Shown here one piece after another: positions 21,837 through 33,251 of a stretch of 64,000 bases of DNA (the stretch's first letter is position 1; each line of letters begins with the position of its first letter). Origin of the DNA: Nymphaea colorata (lineage: Eukaryota > Streptophyta > Magnoliopsida > Nymphaeales > Nymphaeaceae); contig NC_045145.1 of assembly GCF_008831285.2 (NCBI RefSeq), positions 22,274,040 through 22,338,039 on the forward strand, read 5' to 3'. The translations under genes were made by a program, and so were the position numbers. Under the pieces are notes generated by a model. The model searched no databases, had not been told where the DNA came from, and saw only the letters and a list, made by a program, of their open reading frames with translations.

Positions 21837-22539
21837 CTGTCTGTTTGTCGCGAGGCCTTATGACCGCGAAGATGCAGGTACGCCTGAGCTTATGAAGTTT
21901 GCAGGTTCCAATACTTATTTCGAAACTGAAACTCTACAGTGGACGTAGACCTGAATTTGCTGAATCCAATTTAATGTAAAGGCATATGAGCTTGGCGTTC
22001 GTACGTAGAACTTGAACTCATTGGATTCTGAAATAAAATCCTTCCTCGTGCAAAAGCGTTTTCTTTGGTTAGATTCTATTTATTAGCATAAGTTTTTTTG
22101 GTCTGATTATGTTTTACATACTTCAAGTTAGCCGGATCCAAATATATGTTGAAATTTAATTTCAGGTCCCTTATTTTATAAGATAAATTAGAAAAAGGGC
22201 ACTCAACAAGTCAATCACTGATTTAATTTTCAAAGACAGTAAATAGGCACCAAACTTTTCCACTTAATTTAAAAATATCATCTTTTAGACAAAAGTGACA
22301 ATGAAATGAAAAACCAAACTAAGCAATCGTCTCTCTTGGAGGCGCTTGGGAACTATAATATTATGTTACCCTACTTAACACAAAAATTATTTAGATTCAT
22401 TGGACACTTTGGAAAGTGTTCGATAAATCTGTCTTATTTCTTTTAATAATCTATTGCCAAACAGCCTAAATCTTTTTTAATAATCACCATCGATTCAGTG
22501 CCTTACAGTCCAATGAGCCTTGGACATAGGGCAGCAGAG
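21837..22539. other. Intergenic stretch between the PPR gene and NLR1 remnant
   Basis: It would include the PPR promoter, but no convincing TATA box or motif was singled out. AT-rich, with no gene. Confidence 0.5.
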
Positions 22540-23815
22540 ATGGTGAATGCCTTGAGCCTTGAGGCACCATCTGCAACTTAGCACATGCCTCTATCATTAA
22601 CTGCTTCAGACTCTGCATGCTGCCTTACCTGAATATCACGATTCCCAGTTCTTCCAGATTGCATAGCGTAAAGGTGGGTCAACATCCTTTCGACCTTTGC
22701 GTGCACAGGGTTGTGCAAACAACAAATATATACCTCAAAGAAAACAAAAAGAAAGAGAGAGATTTGAGATATTTTAGAAATTTTTGGATGATGAAGTATA
22801 CTTTCAATCTTTCTACTTTTTTACGATCTCATTTTGTCGATTTCAACACCAGAAGTATTTTGGTTATTCACCATTACATTAAAGATGTGTTGAAACCAAG
22901 GGACAGGACAAATCCCAGCGAACATAATTTCTACGCCCGGGGCTGTGGACTGTGCACTGATGGGCAGGCAACCTTATACCTTCTTCAACTCAGTACATTC
23001 CAGTACAATTAGCCGCTTCAGACACGGCACGCTGCCATTCCCCAATATCACGGTTTCTAGTTCTTTCAGATGGCGGAGTCGGAACCTTCGAAGCCCAGGA
23101 AACCGCGACGGGCCACATTCTAACCGCTTAATCTTGTGTAACTCGTGAAGGAAAAGGTCTGATGGACAAGGAAGTGATTGCAGAAGCGGAAAAGGGTCTT
23201 CACTTGAAGGACCCGCAGCTTAAGGTTAAACTGCTAAGGGCGTCGAAGGAACCAAGGTTATCAGGCAACTCCGGCAATCGAATCAACGTGAGGACTCGCA
23301 GGTGTGGTGGCGGACTTTGGGGCAACCATTTGCCAAATGGGAAATGAGCATCATCATGCTCAATGAAAAGCCTGGAGAGGTGCCTCAAGCTGCTGAGGGA
23401 TGCGTAAAGATATTCAGCATCTTCTTCCTTGACACCCTGTATTTGCAACCTCCTCAACTCCTTCAATTGTCTAATCTCTGCGGCAATTCCTTTTATTGAA
23501 CCATCCAAAGCAGTTAATGTTTGTAGGCATCTTAAATTGCCGACCTCCTTTGGAGTTTAAATGGCCTGTGACCTCGCACATAAATGGCGCAAGTTTCTCA
23601 GCCTAATGAACTCATTGGGCAGCATACGAATGCCAGTGTGCCTGATATCTAAAGTTTCTAAATTTTGAAGGCTCCCGATTGATCTGGGAAGTTGTTTTAG
23701 ACTGGAATTTAACCTTAAGCAAAGGTATCTCAAATGGAGTAGCCGTCCTATCTGCTTCGGCAATTTCTCTATTTTAACACCATACCCTCAGAAATCAGAT
23801 TAGGTGTCCTGATGT

Positions 23816-26800
23816 TGTCACGACCCAATTTTTGACACCAAAAATTTTCTTTCATTTCTATGATAGCGGAAGCAATATTGAGTCATGACCAGAACATAAG
23901 ACACTGTTTTATTTCAATAATAAAATACTTGGACCCAAACAAAAATAACCACAAATCCCCAAAACCGACGCAGTGCCCAGAATGCCAATGCCCGTCCATC
24001 ACAAGACTGAGGTCGTCGCTCCAAAGCAAAAGCTATCAAGGACTACCTGTAGATAGAAAGAAGGGTCAGAATTCCTCTGAGTATGAGAAAATCCAGCCAT
24101 GAATGGAACATGGCCCAAAATAATATTTAGTTTCGTAAACAATTCCAAAAAAGGCCTTATGAACTACAACCATAAGTTTTCCAAAACTTAGCACATATCA
24201 GAGTTACATCACATCATCAATGACAGAACGAGGTGTGCACAACCTCCAAAATTTCGTAGGCTTCCAACCGTGGTTCTCTGACAATGTCATGGTCATCGTG
24301 CCGAGCAACAGAAATCCCCGTGGGCACTCACGGGCAGAACAGAACATATCTTCACCAGGCGATCCAACGGATCGAGGGTACCTGAAGTGAAGCCTCCTGA
24401 GATATCTCAGATCGCCGCTGCAGCAGCATGGCCTCTCTAGGAACCCGGGTGGAGAGACCAGGAGTCTCGCTCCCAAACAGAAACAGAACAGAATCCCGAG
24501 CCCTTGTGCCGCCCAATACCCTGTGGGCCCTCCAGTACAGCCAGAGGAGTGTGACCACTACCTCTCGGGACGAAACCAAACACTGGGTAAAACAGAAAGC
24601 TCGCACTCGCATAAACCATCGCACAAAGCCCACGTTTCGCCTTCGAATTTCAAAAGTGAGGGTTTCTCCTTACTAGACCTTGTCTAATACCCCTCTCAGA
24701 AACCGCCCTCAGGCTCGGTTTCCCAAACAGAATAATTCAACCATTTTAAATCTTAATTTAATGGCACCAAAACAAAATCGATAATAAGTGCACTAATATA
24801 GAGCATATCACATCCAGACTAAACACAACAATCACCATTTCAAAACAAGGGGGTTCAATACCCCTATTCCTGAAATTTAAATAATACAAAAGGTACCACA
24901 GAGCAATAATACATAAAATTACGGTTTTTCCATCCAAATTGCAAACCAATTTATAAAAACCCTCTTTTGACAATTTTAAGAATTCAAAGGGTACTGATTC
25001 ACAATTTCGAAAGAGTTCTTTGGTTCTTATAGAAAATAACTTTTGCGGACCCCTTTTTTTGAAGATGTTTTCAGCAAAAACGTTGCGGCATGAATGATTA
25101 AAAATTTTAACAGCCTTTTCGTGAATTCTGCTTAAGAGGTGGACCCGCTTTGTAATTTTTGAGTCTTGTTATAAAAACGAAACCCACTCGTTTTCTTCAT
25201 TTCTCACCCGCGTTTTCTCTCTCTTCGTAAGGGAGCTCCTCTTCTTTTTCTCGTTGGCTTTCTCTCTTCACAACAGCACCTTCCTCGCCCGGCGGTGGAT
25301 CTTCCTCCTTGTTCAAAGGGGGGAACAAACCAGAGAGAGAGGAGCGCCTTCCTCTCGCGAGCTCCAACGCTCGGGTCCTATGGCGCCGCCCACCGACCGT
25401 CCGACATTTCCCTCCTAAAAATCGCCGCTTCCTCTGCCCTCATTTTGCACCAGCGTGGGGAAGGCAGTCTACCCAAGAGCCGATGCTTCAATGGCTCTTA
25501 GTCTCCACCTTCGCTGCGACGGGGATGAACCATCAACGAAGAGAAACGGTAGGAGGAGGACGCTGCGTTTCACCTTTACTCAACCAGCGTGAGGAACAAT
25601 GGCTGGTTTTCCAATTGGTTGGGCGATTGCCTCTATTCGTTGGCAAACTCATTGTGTTTCCTTCCTTTCCTCCTTTCTGTATGTTGGTTTTTCCTTTACT
25701 GTATGTCGAGCAGAGCAGGCGTTGCCCTCTGTCGACGTCGTTCTGGACAATAGAGTCTTCCCACTGACATTCTATATATCAAATTCCATGGTCAAACCCT
25801 CCGTGAGGGTTCTGTATATAATTTTATTGAAGTTGGTTTGATTTCTCTAACGTCTCCTTCATCTCAGAGATATCTGCTATGTTACTCTAGTCTTGATTTC
25901 TCATGAATGAAATAACTACAAGAAGAAACAACGTAGCAACATAGAACGACATGCTTCACCTTCATATCTAACATGCTCTCTTTTTAAAAAAAATCAGAAA
26001 AGAGAAACAACATCACATGAACATCCGAGAGGTTCCAAAACCTAACAAAGACTAACATGCCTCCGGTCATAACTTTCATGCGGTTTGGTCAAATCCTTGA
26101 ACGAAGCCCATAACATAGAAATTCATACTCAGTTTTAGGGTTCTCACGGATGAACATAAGTTGCATACGTACAGAAAACCAAAATACAGAGGCTTCACGT
26201 TTATGACTGAAATTTCTCTACATGGATTCATCTTCTAAGTATATAGGTATCCATAAGAGATCAAAATACATGGCTTCATGCTTCAATCATGGCTGAAAAT
26301 CCCCATACCTGTCAAAGTCTGTCACAACCTTCTTGTTCCTCTTTCGCAGTCCCTTTTCTTGATCTTCTGATTCTTTTCCAGCGACCACCTACTTCAACCT
26401 CAACGAGAAAGAAAACAAGAATGAGGATGTCTCTCTCTCTCTTTCTCTCGAATCCTCTTGTTGCTGGACTCTCTAGTCGATGGCTGTAGCAATAAGGGAT
26501 GATTATTTTTCAACCTCTCCCAAGGGAATGAATAACCCGTCAGTTTTTCTTTTCCCTTTCTTTCTCTCAAATTCTCAATTGTTGAGTTTTCTCTTCTATG
26601 AAGGCAGTAAAGAAAAGGTTAATTATTGTAAATCAGATCTAAAGAGCCCCCTTCACAACCCTTGTAACTGTCATACGAATTTCTTTTCGTTTCTTTTTTT
26701 CATTTCTTTCCATAGTTTCTCTCTTTTTCATTTAATTGGCAGTTTCCATTTCATTTTTGCAGTCATTTAAACCTACCGTTTATGATTTCCTGCTCATAAT

Positions 26801-26847
26801 AACGATCCCATAATTAAGGAAACTTAATAAAAATCGTGGGTCTTACA
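23816..26847. mobile_element. Solo LTR of a Ty3/gypsy-type element, 3,032 bp
   Basis: The insert opens TGTCACGACCCAATTTTTG and closes GTGGGTCTTACA, with TG...CA ends, and is flanked by an exact 5-bp duplication GATGT (23811-23815 and 26848-26852). No gag-pol domain and no second LTR copy lie within, so it is a recombined solo LTR. TGTCACGACCC starts are frequent in plant gypsy LTRs. A TATA-like TTATAAAAACG near 25170 may mark its promoter. Reading frames inside (for example 25309-25767) look non-coding. It sits between the NBS and LRR parts of NLR1. Confidence 0.88.
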
Positions 26848-26967
26848 GATGTAATCCTCATGACAAAAAAAGAAGAGAATATGAATCCTTCTGCTATCCA
26901 AAGCCTGATCAATTTGTTTCTTTCGATCAAATGATCCTCAGGAAACAAACCACAATAAAGGAAGCAT

Positions 26968-27039
26968 GGTTTAAGATGTAAGGGCAACTCATCATAGCTC
27001 AATGGTTTAAGATGTAAGGGCAACTCATCATAGCTCAAC
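26968..27039 (-). repeat. 36-bp in-frame tandem duplication in NLR1
   Basis: Two consecutive copies of the 12 codons for LSYDELPLHLKP. NLR2 has one copy at the same place, so this arose in NLR1. Confidence 0.95.
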
Positions 27040-28369
27040 TTCAGAATGCTTGTTATGCTACCCCTGGAAGTTGAGTGTTCATATTTGCCCAACAGATACT
27101 TTAAGTTCTGATTTACCTTCTTCCACTCTGACACAGTTCTTTTCTTACGTAGGATACCTCCCAACGTTGCGATTGCAAGGGGGAGACCTCTGCACTTTTG
27201 CAGCATACTCTTACCCACTTCCTGAAATTCCAAAGGCATAATCGCAGTTCCTGGAAATGCCTTTTGGCAAAGTAATGACATTGGTAAATCATCACGAAAA
27301 GTTTTCAGTTCACGACGGATGAAGTTTACGCTTCTAATTGTTTCTAATTCAGAAGAGACACCCTCTATACGAGTGGTGATCATGATTGCGCTTCCATTGT
27401 TATTCTCTGGCAATGCTGAATTGATATTGATGCAAACACTCTTATCCCACACGTCATCCAACACGAGTATAAATTTTTTTCCTTGAAGGTAGCTGTGAAT
27501 TTTTCTTCCCAGATCAACCTCATCCATTTGCTCTATCTTCTCTCTGGAAAGAAGCAAGTATTCTTCTGCTTCCTTTGAGGAACTCGGTTCCCTTATTTCT
27601 CCAAATTCTATTAGCATGAACTTTAGTAGAGTTTTGGTATTAAAAGATTGGGAAACTGATACCCATGCAGAGCAATTGAAATGTTCCTTCACTTTTGGTT
27701 CGTTATAAACCTTTTTTTACAAGTGTAGTCTTTCCTAACCCACCCATCCCAAATACTGAAATGTAAGTTTTTTCATTGTTACCTGTCTCTCCCACAAGCT
27801 GGTTGACCAAGAGCTCTACATCCTCTTCAATCCCCACGACTTCTGCTTCCTCGAGGAAATTTGCTTCTCTACAATCTTGCCACTGCCGAATGGTCGCGCC
27901 CGAACTCCTATCTTCATCAAGCATTTCCATGAAGTACCTGCCCCTTCTTTCTGAGATCGCCGCGACTTTCCTCTTGATCTTTTGTACATCGGTTGCAAGG
28001 TTGTCTTGGAAGTAATTGAGTCATGGCGCTGGACAGAATGCAAAGGAAGTTCTTGATTCCACCATGTCCTGCATGTCTCCTTCCAAATCGAAGCAAAAAC
28101 TCGTCAATAACATCTTCGATATCTTAAGCAACACATCTTACTTGGTTGACCCATGTTTTGATTCCCTCACTTCTATCTCTCTTTCTGTCAGCGTCTTTCA
28201 GAAATGATTTGATGCTTTCCAGTTCCTGCCTTAGCTCATCAATTTCTTCGCGAATCCCTCCAAACAACTCCGCTTCTTTCACGAGGTAGGTGCCCAGCCT
28301 CTCCAGCAGGAAGTTCACAGCAATCTCCGCCATTTCCGCTCCCTCTTTTTCTCAACAGAATATCGTTCG

Positions 28370-28886
28370 ACACTCAGTTAGGAAGGGCATCTTTAGTTTC
28401 CCACTGTCTTCAGCTTTTAAAGAAAATTTTTTCAAATGAATACAGTTTTTACGTGATGGCAATGGCCACATAAGACCAATGTAATCAACTAGCAGAAGTC
28501 GCAGCCAAAGCGTTGATGGTGATTATGACTATCCGGAGCTACCCGGGGTCCCAGACAGACAGTCTGGCTTGTGGGTCCATACGCCCCACCGTTTCTAACT
28601 TGTGATTTGACGAGACCGAAAAAACAACTGGTAAATAATAATAATAGTAAATGTGAATGTTATGTAAACTGATTACAAGTTATTTGAATAGTTAGTTGAA
28701 TTGATGGTTTATTAATGTGCCACAAAATTTATTTTTGAAGTCAAATACTAGTTGTGAATTCAAAATATTTGAAAAGGTACAAGCATGCCAAGTTTCCTTT
28801 GATCAGGAGCTGCCTTATGATTCTTTGAGCTAAAGTTTTAAGAAAAGCACATATATGCAGACTTTTAAGTAAGTAGAAGTGAAAAG

Positions 28887-28926
<40 letters not shown>

Positions 28927-29230
28927 GCGTGTAAAGTATTTGACAAGTAGTACTTGGCCTACGTGGTCAAGTTCCAATGTCGAGTAGATTTATCACTATA
29001 AACAGCACAAGTTGCAGCAAGCCAACCCTTTGATGGTCTCTGGATTAATGGATCACATCCAAGCTACCCAAAAATTCAAGCGTGGTGGGCGCTCACAGTG
29101 GTATATATCGGTAACTGTCAGTCTCGGTCGCGGGGGCTGGTCACTAATTTCTCGCAGATAACACCAGAAAAAAAATAAAAAAATAGAAACTAAGCTTTTG
29201 TAGCGACGCTAAAAAAAAGTTAAGTGAAAA
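28370..29230. repeat. Duplicated 5' flank of NLR1 (copy at 49310-50150)
   Basis: Upstream sequence of NLR1 parallels that of NLR2 for about 850 bp, including CAAGCATGCCAAGTTTCCTT-like and GTGGTATATATCG phrases and the CTAATTTCTCGCAG stretch. The duplication unit thus carried the promoter region as well as the gene. A (TA)n tract interrupts it at 28889-28925. Confidence 0.8.
28889..28925. repeat. (TA)n microsatellite
   Basis: About 16 TA units; the equivalent position in the NLR2 flank (about 49815-49832) has a much shorter TA run. Confidence 0.9.
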
Positions 29231-29309
29231 TAAAAGCTGAACATATGCTGACGTGAGGTGCAAAAGGTAAGAGTTAGTCTACCGTAAAGATAATGTGGAA
29301 GAAAACTCG

Positions 29310-29560
29310 CATCATGTGCATAGGTAAATAAAATTATTATCGACGTTTAATAAAACTTTTACTGACATGTGGTATGCATCGGTAAAACTTTTATCAACAC
29401 GTGACGGGCGTTGGTAAAACTTTTACCTACGCGTTGTGGACGTTGACAAAGCGTTTGATCGACATAAAGGTGGACATCAGTGATATATTTATGGACGCAA
29501 TTTCATTTGTCGGTAAAGATCTGTTACCCACAAAATGCACTTCTAAAACACAGTTTACCT
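29310..29560. repeat. GGTAAAACTTTTA repeat array, possibly a transposon subterminal region
   Basis: Several diverged copies of a roughly 45-bp motif centred on GGTAAAACTTTTACC, itself nearly palindromic, alternating with ACGCGT/ACGTG words. Such arrays are typical of the subterminal regions of CACTA or MULE DNA transposons. No paired end or target duplication could be identified. Confidence 0.45.
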
Positions 29561-29853
29561 AAGACTGTGAAGCAATGAATGGACGTTCACAAGCTAATGT
29601 GAAGGATGCGGCAACTATCATAGAAGAACCATTCATAACCAAAATGTAGCATCCCCATTACTGCCAAAAGAAAGCCAACAACCTCACTGCTATAGGATTT
29701 AAAACAACATTTCAAGTTGATTCAGCAACTTACCCTGCTCCATGAGAGCCTCATCAATCACCTTAGCTACATGTTATTAGGGCAACTTACGCTGGGTTGC
29801 TCGATGGTGTAGTTGGAAATTAATTTGCGGGACGCATCAATCACAGTATTAAT

Positions 29854-29995
29854 GGGAGCAACCATGAATACTGTATGAGCAATTATGCATGCATTTAGTG
29901 GAAGTGGGAGCAAACATTAATACTGTTTGACCAATTATGCATGCATTTAGTAGGAGTGGGAGCAGCCATTAATACTGTGTGACCAATTATTGTAA
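29854..29995. repeat. 52-bp tandem repeat, nearly three copies
   Basis: Units start at 29854, 29906 and 29958 with GGGAGCAACCATGAATACTG or close variants and include CAATTATGCATGCATTTAGT. The period is exactly 52 bp. Confidence 0.9.
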
Positions 29996-30239
29996 ACAAA
30001 CTTAAGTTCCTTTTCTTCTCTTTTCTTTTTTTTTTTATATAGTTAATCGAACATATAATTTGGCATTTCTTTGCGTTTCATTTTCTTCTTATGCAAACAA
30101 GAATTTGCCTGGTTTCTTTCTTTTCGATGCTTTTCTTTTCTTCTCTATCATTAATCCCTTCATTTCCCCTCCTACATATACTTTAACATTTTTTCCATCC
30201 CCTTTATCCAAAATAGTAGTGTAGATAAACCTGCACTAG

Positions 30240-30450
30240 GGGCAGAGGTAAGATTTTTCTGGAGATCAAATTATAGTTCCAAAATTTTGATAGGAGACGA
30301 AATATCATTTTTTTTTAATTTTCATGAAGGATAATATATTTTTTTAAAATTTTACATGTGACTTCTAAAAAAAATTGAGAAAAAGGAAGTACGGGGTTGG
30401 GGAGGGCAGCGGCAAGGCCCTTGCCGGCATCCTTTGGCTTTGCCCTGGTT
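30240..30450. repeat. Dispersed repeat (related to 32780-32980)
   Basis: Shares the order GGTAAGATTTTTC / CAAAATTTTGATA / poly-A-T / GGGGAGGGC with 32780-32980. It resembles a common plant non-coding transposon type ending in CC-rich sequence. A 78-codon frame on the minus strand (30315-30551) overlaps it and is not supported as a gene. Confidence 0.5.
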
Positions 30451-30636
30451 ATTACGCTGTCCAAGCATTGAGTAAATTTCCTGACAAAGCTGCTTGGGGG
30501 TAGGCCTCCGGCTTTTGTTAAACAAAAATTTATTGAATTTACATTCAGCAAATCACCAAACGTGACATGGTTGCACCAAAACTAAACCATTACATTTATC
30601 ATATAAAGTTTTATTCTTTAATAGAAACACTACATT

Positions 30637-31015
30637 CATTGTCACCAAGTTCATGTGCTGTGTATGGTATGGTTTGGATCTGGATCTGATTTCGGGATGA
30701 AACCAGATTAAAAATTCACAAAATCAAATCACCATCGGCCAGGGCATCTAATTTAATACATCTATAGATATATTATATGTTCTTTTTTCTCTTTCAAAAG
30801 AAACGATACAGGACTAAAGAATGGTGGCTTCCATAAAACGATCTGTTTGTCTTTTTTCAAACATTTCTTTTTTGATTTTTTTTCACTATCATAAAAATGT
30901 ATAATTTTAATTGTGTTATTCAATTTCTACGAAAAATTATTAATAATAATAATATTAATATTAATAAAATATCTTCACCGCACCGGCACCCGCACCCCGC
31001 ATTCAGGTGACATAA
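30637..31015. mobile_element. Non-autonomous hAT-like DNA transposon (379 bp)
   Basis: An exact 8-bp direct repeat ACTACATT flanks it at 30629-30636 and 31016-31023. The left end reads CATTGTCACC and the inverted right end TTATGTCACCTGA, sharing TGTCACC with the element at 1011-1699. The right subterminal part has the same (TAA)n tract followed by CACCGCACC-type repeats. It has no coding capacity. Confidence 0.75.
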
Positions 31016-31256
31016 ACTACATTATTACATTTATCCTATAAAGTGTCTAGTCCTCTGAATCCAGAACAGTTAGAGAAACCAATGCACCACAATTACAACG
31101 CTGTGGAGTTGAACCATTGGAAGCAGTAGAGCTGGGATCTTCTTCTAATGGCCATGGGCTAGATGCAGTTGACACTAGTGTGCTGGTAGTGTCTACTTTA
31201 TGAATCTGTGCACGTCCCGGTCCTTCGTATCCGTATATATGTGGGGGTAGGGCTTG

Positions 31257-31620
31257 CTAATTGTGGGCGTAAGGGAAGGATATGTATCCACGACGCCTAG
31301 GAGGAACTGGTTCTTCCGAAACCATTCTTGGTGGTTCCTTATGTGATCTCTTCACCACCAACTTCTGCGTTCCCTTCTCTGTCTGCAATGCCATTATACA
31401 TGAGAAAATGCTCGAACCAAGAAAGGAATTCATCATCATCATCATGTAACGCATCGTCACCAAGATCCAGAACAGCAAATTTGCGAGAGATTTTGGAAAT
31501 CTGCCAACCAGTAGATTGTTATTCAAGTTGAGCAGCTTCAAACTGTTGTCCTCTGGAATGCTCTCTTCCAATTGATTACTGTGGAGGTCCAAAACGCTTC
31601 CTGCCAAGACAACTTGGTAT
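31257..31620 (-). pseudogene. Receptor-like-protein LRR fragment
   Basis: The minus strand gives VLDLHSNQLEESIPED, then SLKLLNLNNNLLVGRFPKSL ANL, two consecutive extracellular-type LRRs (LxxLxLxxNxLxGxxP). After this the frame drifts through a Met-run produced by a CAT repeat and loses LRR character. No signal peptide, further LRRs or membrane segment is nearby. This is a short relic of an RLP/RLK gene, unrelated to the cytoplasmic NLRs. What follows (to 31257) is not recognised. Confidence 0.6.
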
Positions 31621-32245
31621 GGCGCCTTACAGTTTATTGATGGATATGATCACTCACGAGTTGTAGCTCATGGTACCTTTAGTGCAGATTAAAGATGGTA
31701 TCTGTTCACTGATTCTATTGGGGCTTGATTGGAAAGCCCCCATAACCAAAATGCAGTATCTCTTTGTTTAAGAAAAGTCACGATCCAAAAAGTTCAAGAC
31801 TTATTTCATTATTAGATTGGTCAACTTCTCTAATTCCTTAAACCTTTTCCGAGAAGTCGGTGAGCAAGGAATCCATGGATTTAGTGACATGGAGTTCTTG
31901 GAAACCCATGGAGCTAATTGTTGTTAGAGAGAAACAGAAGCTTGAGGTTCATACGCGTAACCTATTAGACAACATGTCTCCACTACTCTCATTATCGGCG
32001 GCCAGGTTCATATCAATAGGCTGGTGTTGATGAAAGTTAATGCCAAAAATAAAAATAAAGAACGTGCAACTGTCTTTAGGAAGAAGGTGAAGAGTTAACT
32101 TTTGGTTTCTCAATAATTTCATTGTGTGCATGACAAGTGCCTCTTCAGTTTGCCTACTTTAATTTTTTGTTTTTGTTTTTGTTTTAAATGCATATGTCAA
32201 TTATGGCTATGCTGGAATCACCAAGAGTCATTTTTCAGTTTTTTG

Positions 32246-32276
<31 letters not shown>

Positions 32277-33251
32277 GCCCTTTGGGTCGGTTAAATGTGT
32301 GTGAGAAAGACTTTCAAATGTACTCAAATTTTTTTTGTTGTGTGCTTAAATCTTTGCTGCTTTGTGTCATGCCTTTGGCCACTTGAAAAACCAAGTGGTG
32401 GATTAGTTATTGTGTTGTTATTATGTTATATTTGTGTCATTTACAAAAGCACAAGAAAAAAAAGTGCAAACATGTCATTTCTTAAGCAAAGAGTGGTACC
32501 AGAGACATGTTGATCAATTCTAAATATCATTCTGTTGTCACGATTGTTGGTAAAAGTACAAAAGAAAAGCCTGCAAGGTAAAAGCTGCAGACAACTTGTT
32601 CAACAAAATTTTTGTGGAAAATTTTTGTTCATTATGCCTAATGACATGACCACTTTAAATATGTTTCAATCACTCATACTTATATTTAATGAAGATAATT
32701 ATAGATTTTAGAGCCTAAAAATAAAAACTTTCCTTTTGTCACTAAGAAAAAACAAAAAAAAAGATTAGATATCTTTAGCTGGTTGCCACTTTAGGCCAAA
32801 GCTAGGAATTTTTCATGAAGAGCATCAAATTATAATTTCAAAATTTTGATTTAAGCTAAAATATCATTTTTAAAAAACCTTATATAAGATAAATATTTTT
32901 TAAAAAATTATATGTAATTTTTTTTTAATTTATTGGTGGGCCAGGACCCCTGCGGCCCCCCTTGGCTCCACTTGTGTACTACCTTATTTATTGGGATCAA
33001 TGAAACAAATATGCTAGCTAGAAACCAAAAAAACTTCAAATATATTTTTCAGTAATAGGCATGTGGTACGCACAAGTTGAGGCATGTGGTTCGGCACAAG
33101 TGGACGTATCCAACGATTGAAGCCAACTCAAACTCATCTTTATCTTTTCTTTCAAATTGTTTAGGATTCTGATTAAATCACACTTAGGCTGAATCTAGAT
33201 GACTCTATAATTCATTCAATTTTCTTTTATATATATATATATATATATAAA
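31621..33251. other. Intergenic stretch with simple repeats
   Basis: (TA)n tracts at 32248-32276 and 33229-33250 and a dispersed repeat at 32780-32980. No gene was recognised. Confidence 0.55.
32780..32980. repeat. Dispersed repeat (related to 30240-30450)
   Basis: Has the CAAAATTTTGAT core and ends in a GGGCCAGGACCCCTGCGG-type CG-rich tail. The tail is longer and clearer here than in the 30240 copy. Confidence 0.5.

Larger units (their letters stand above)
22540..28333 (-). pseudogene. NLR copy 1 (CC-NBS-LRR), broken and split by a solo LTR
   Basis: From the ATG at 28333 the minus strand parallels NLR2: MAEIAVNFLLERLGTYLVKE, then a stop at 28124-28126 just before the EDVID-type motif (DIEDVIDEFLL is intact after it). 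The P-loop GMGGLGKTT (about 27730) is followed by a one-base slip in a T-run at 27715. FILVLDDVWD, GLPLAIATLGG and CFLYCGLFPEDH survive. About 160 residues between the WIAEGFI segment and the LRR start are deleted, then the solo LTR (23816-26847) intervenes, and LRRs resume at 23763 and run, frameshifted, to about 22540. A 290-bp non-LRR stretch (22700-22990) lies inside the terminal LRRs, with similar LRR text on both sides. It would have been an immune receptor; it cannot produce one now. Confidence 0.88.

Noticed and set aside
25295-25841. Overlapping plus-strand frames of 68-152 codons
   Set aside because: They lie wholly inside the solo LTR, have Arg/Ser/Pro-rich composition from GC-rich DNA and match no domain.
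30562-30612. Possible direct repeat with 31007-31046 (TACATTTATC-TATAAAGT)
   Set aside because: Real but short similarity beside the second hAT-like element; it is not at the element ends and the exact 8-bp duplication explains the boundaries better.
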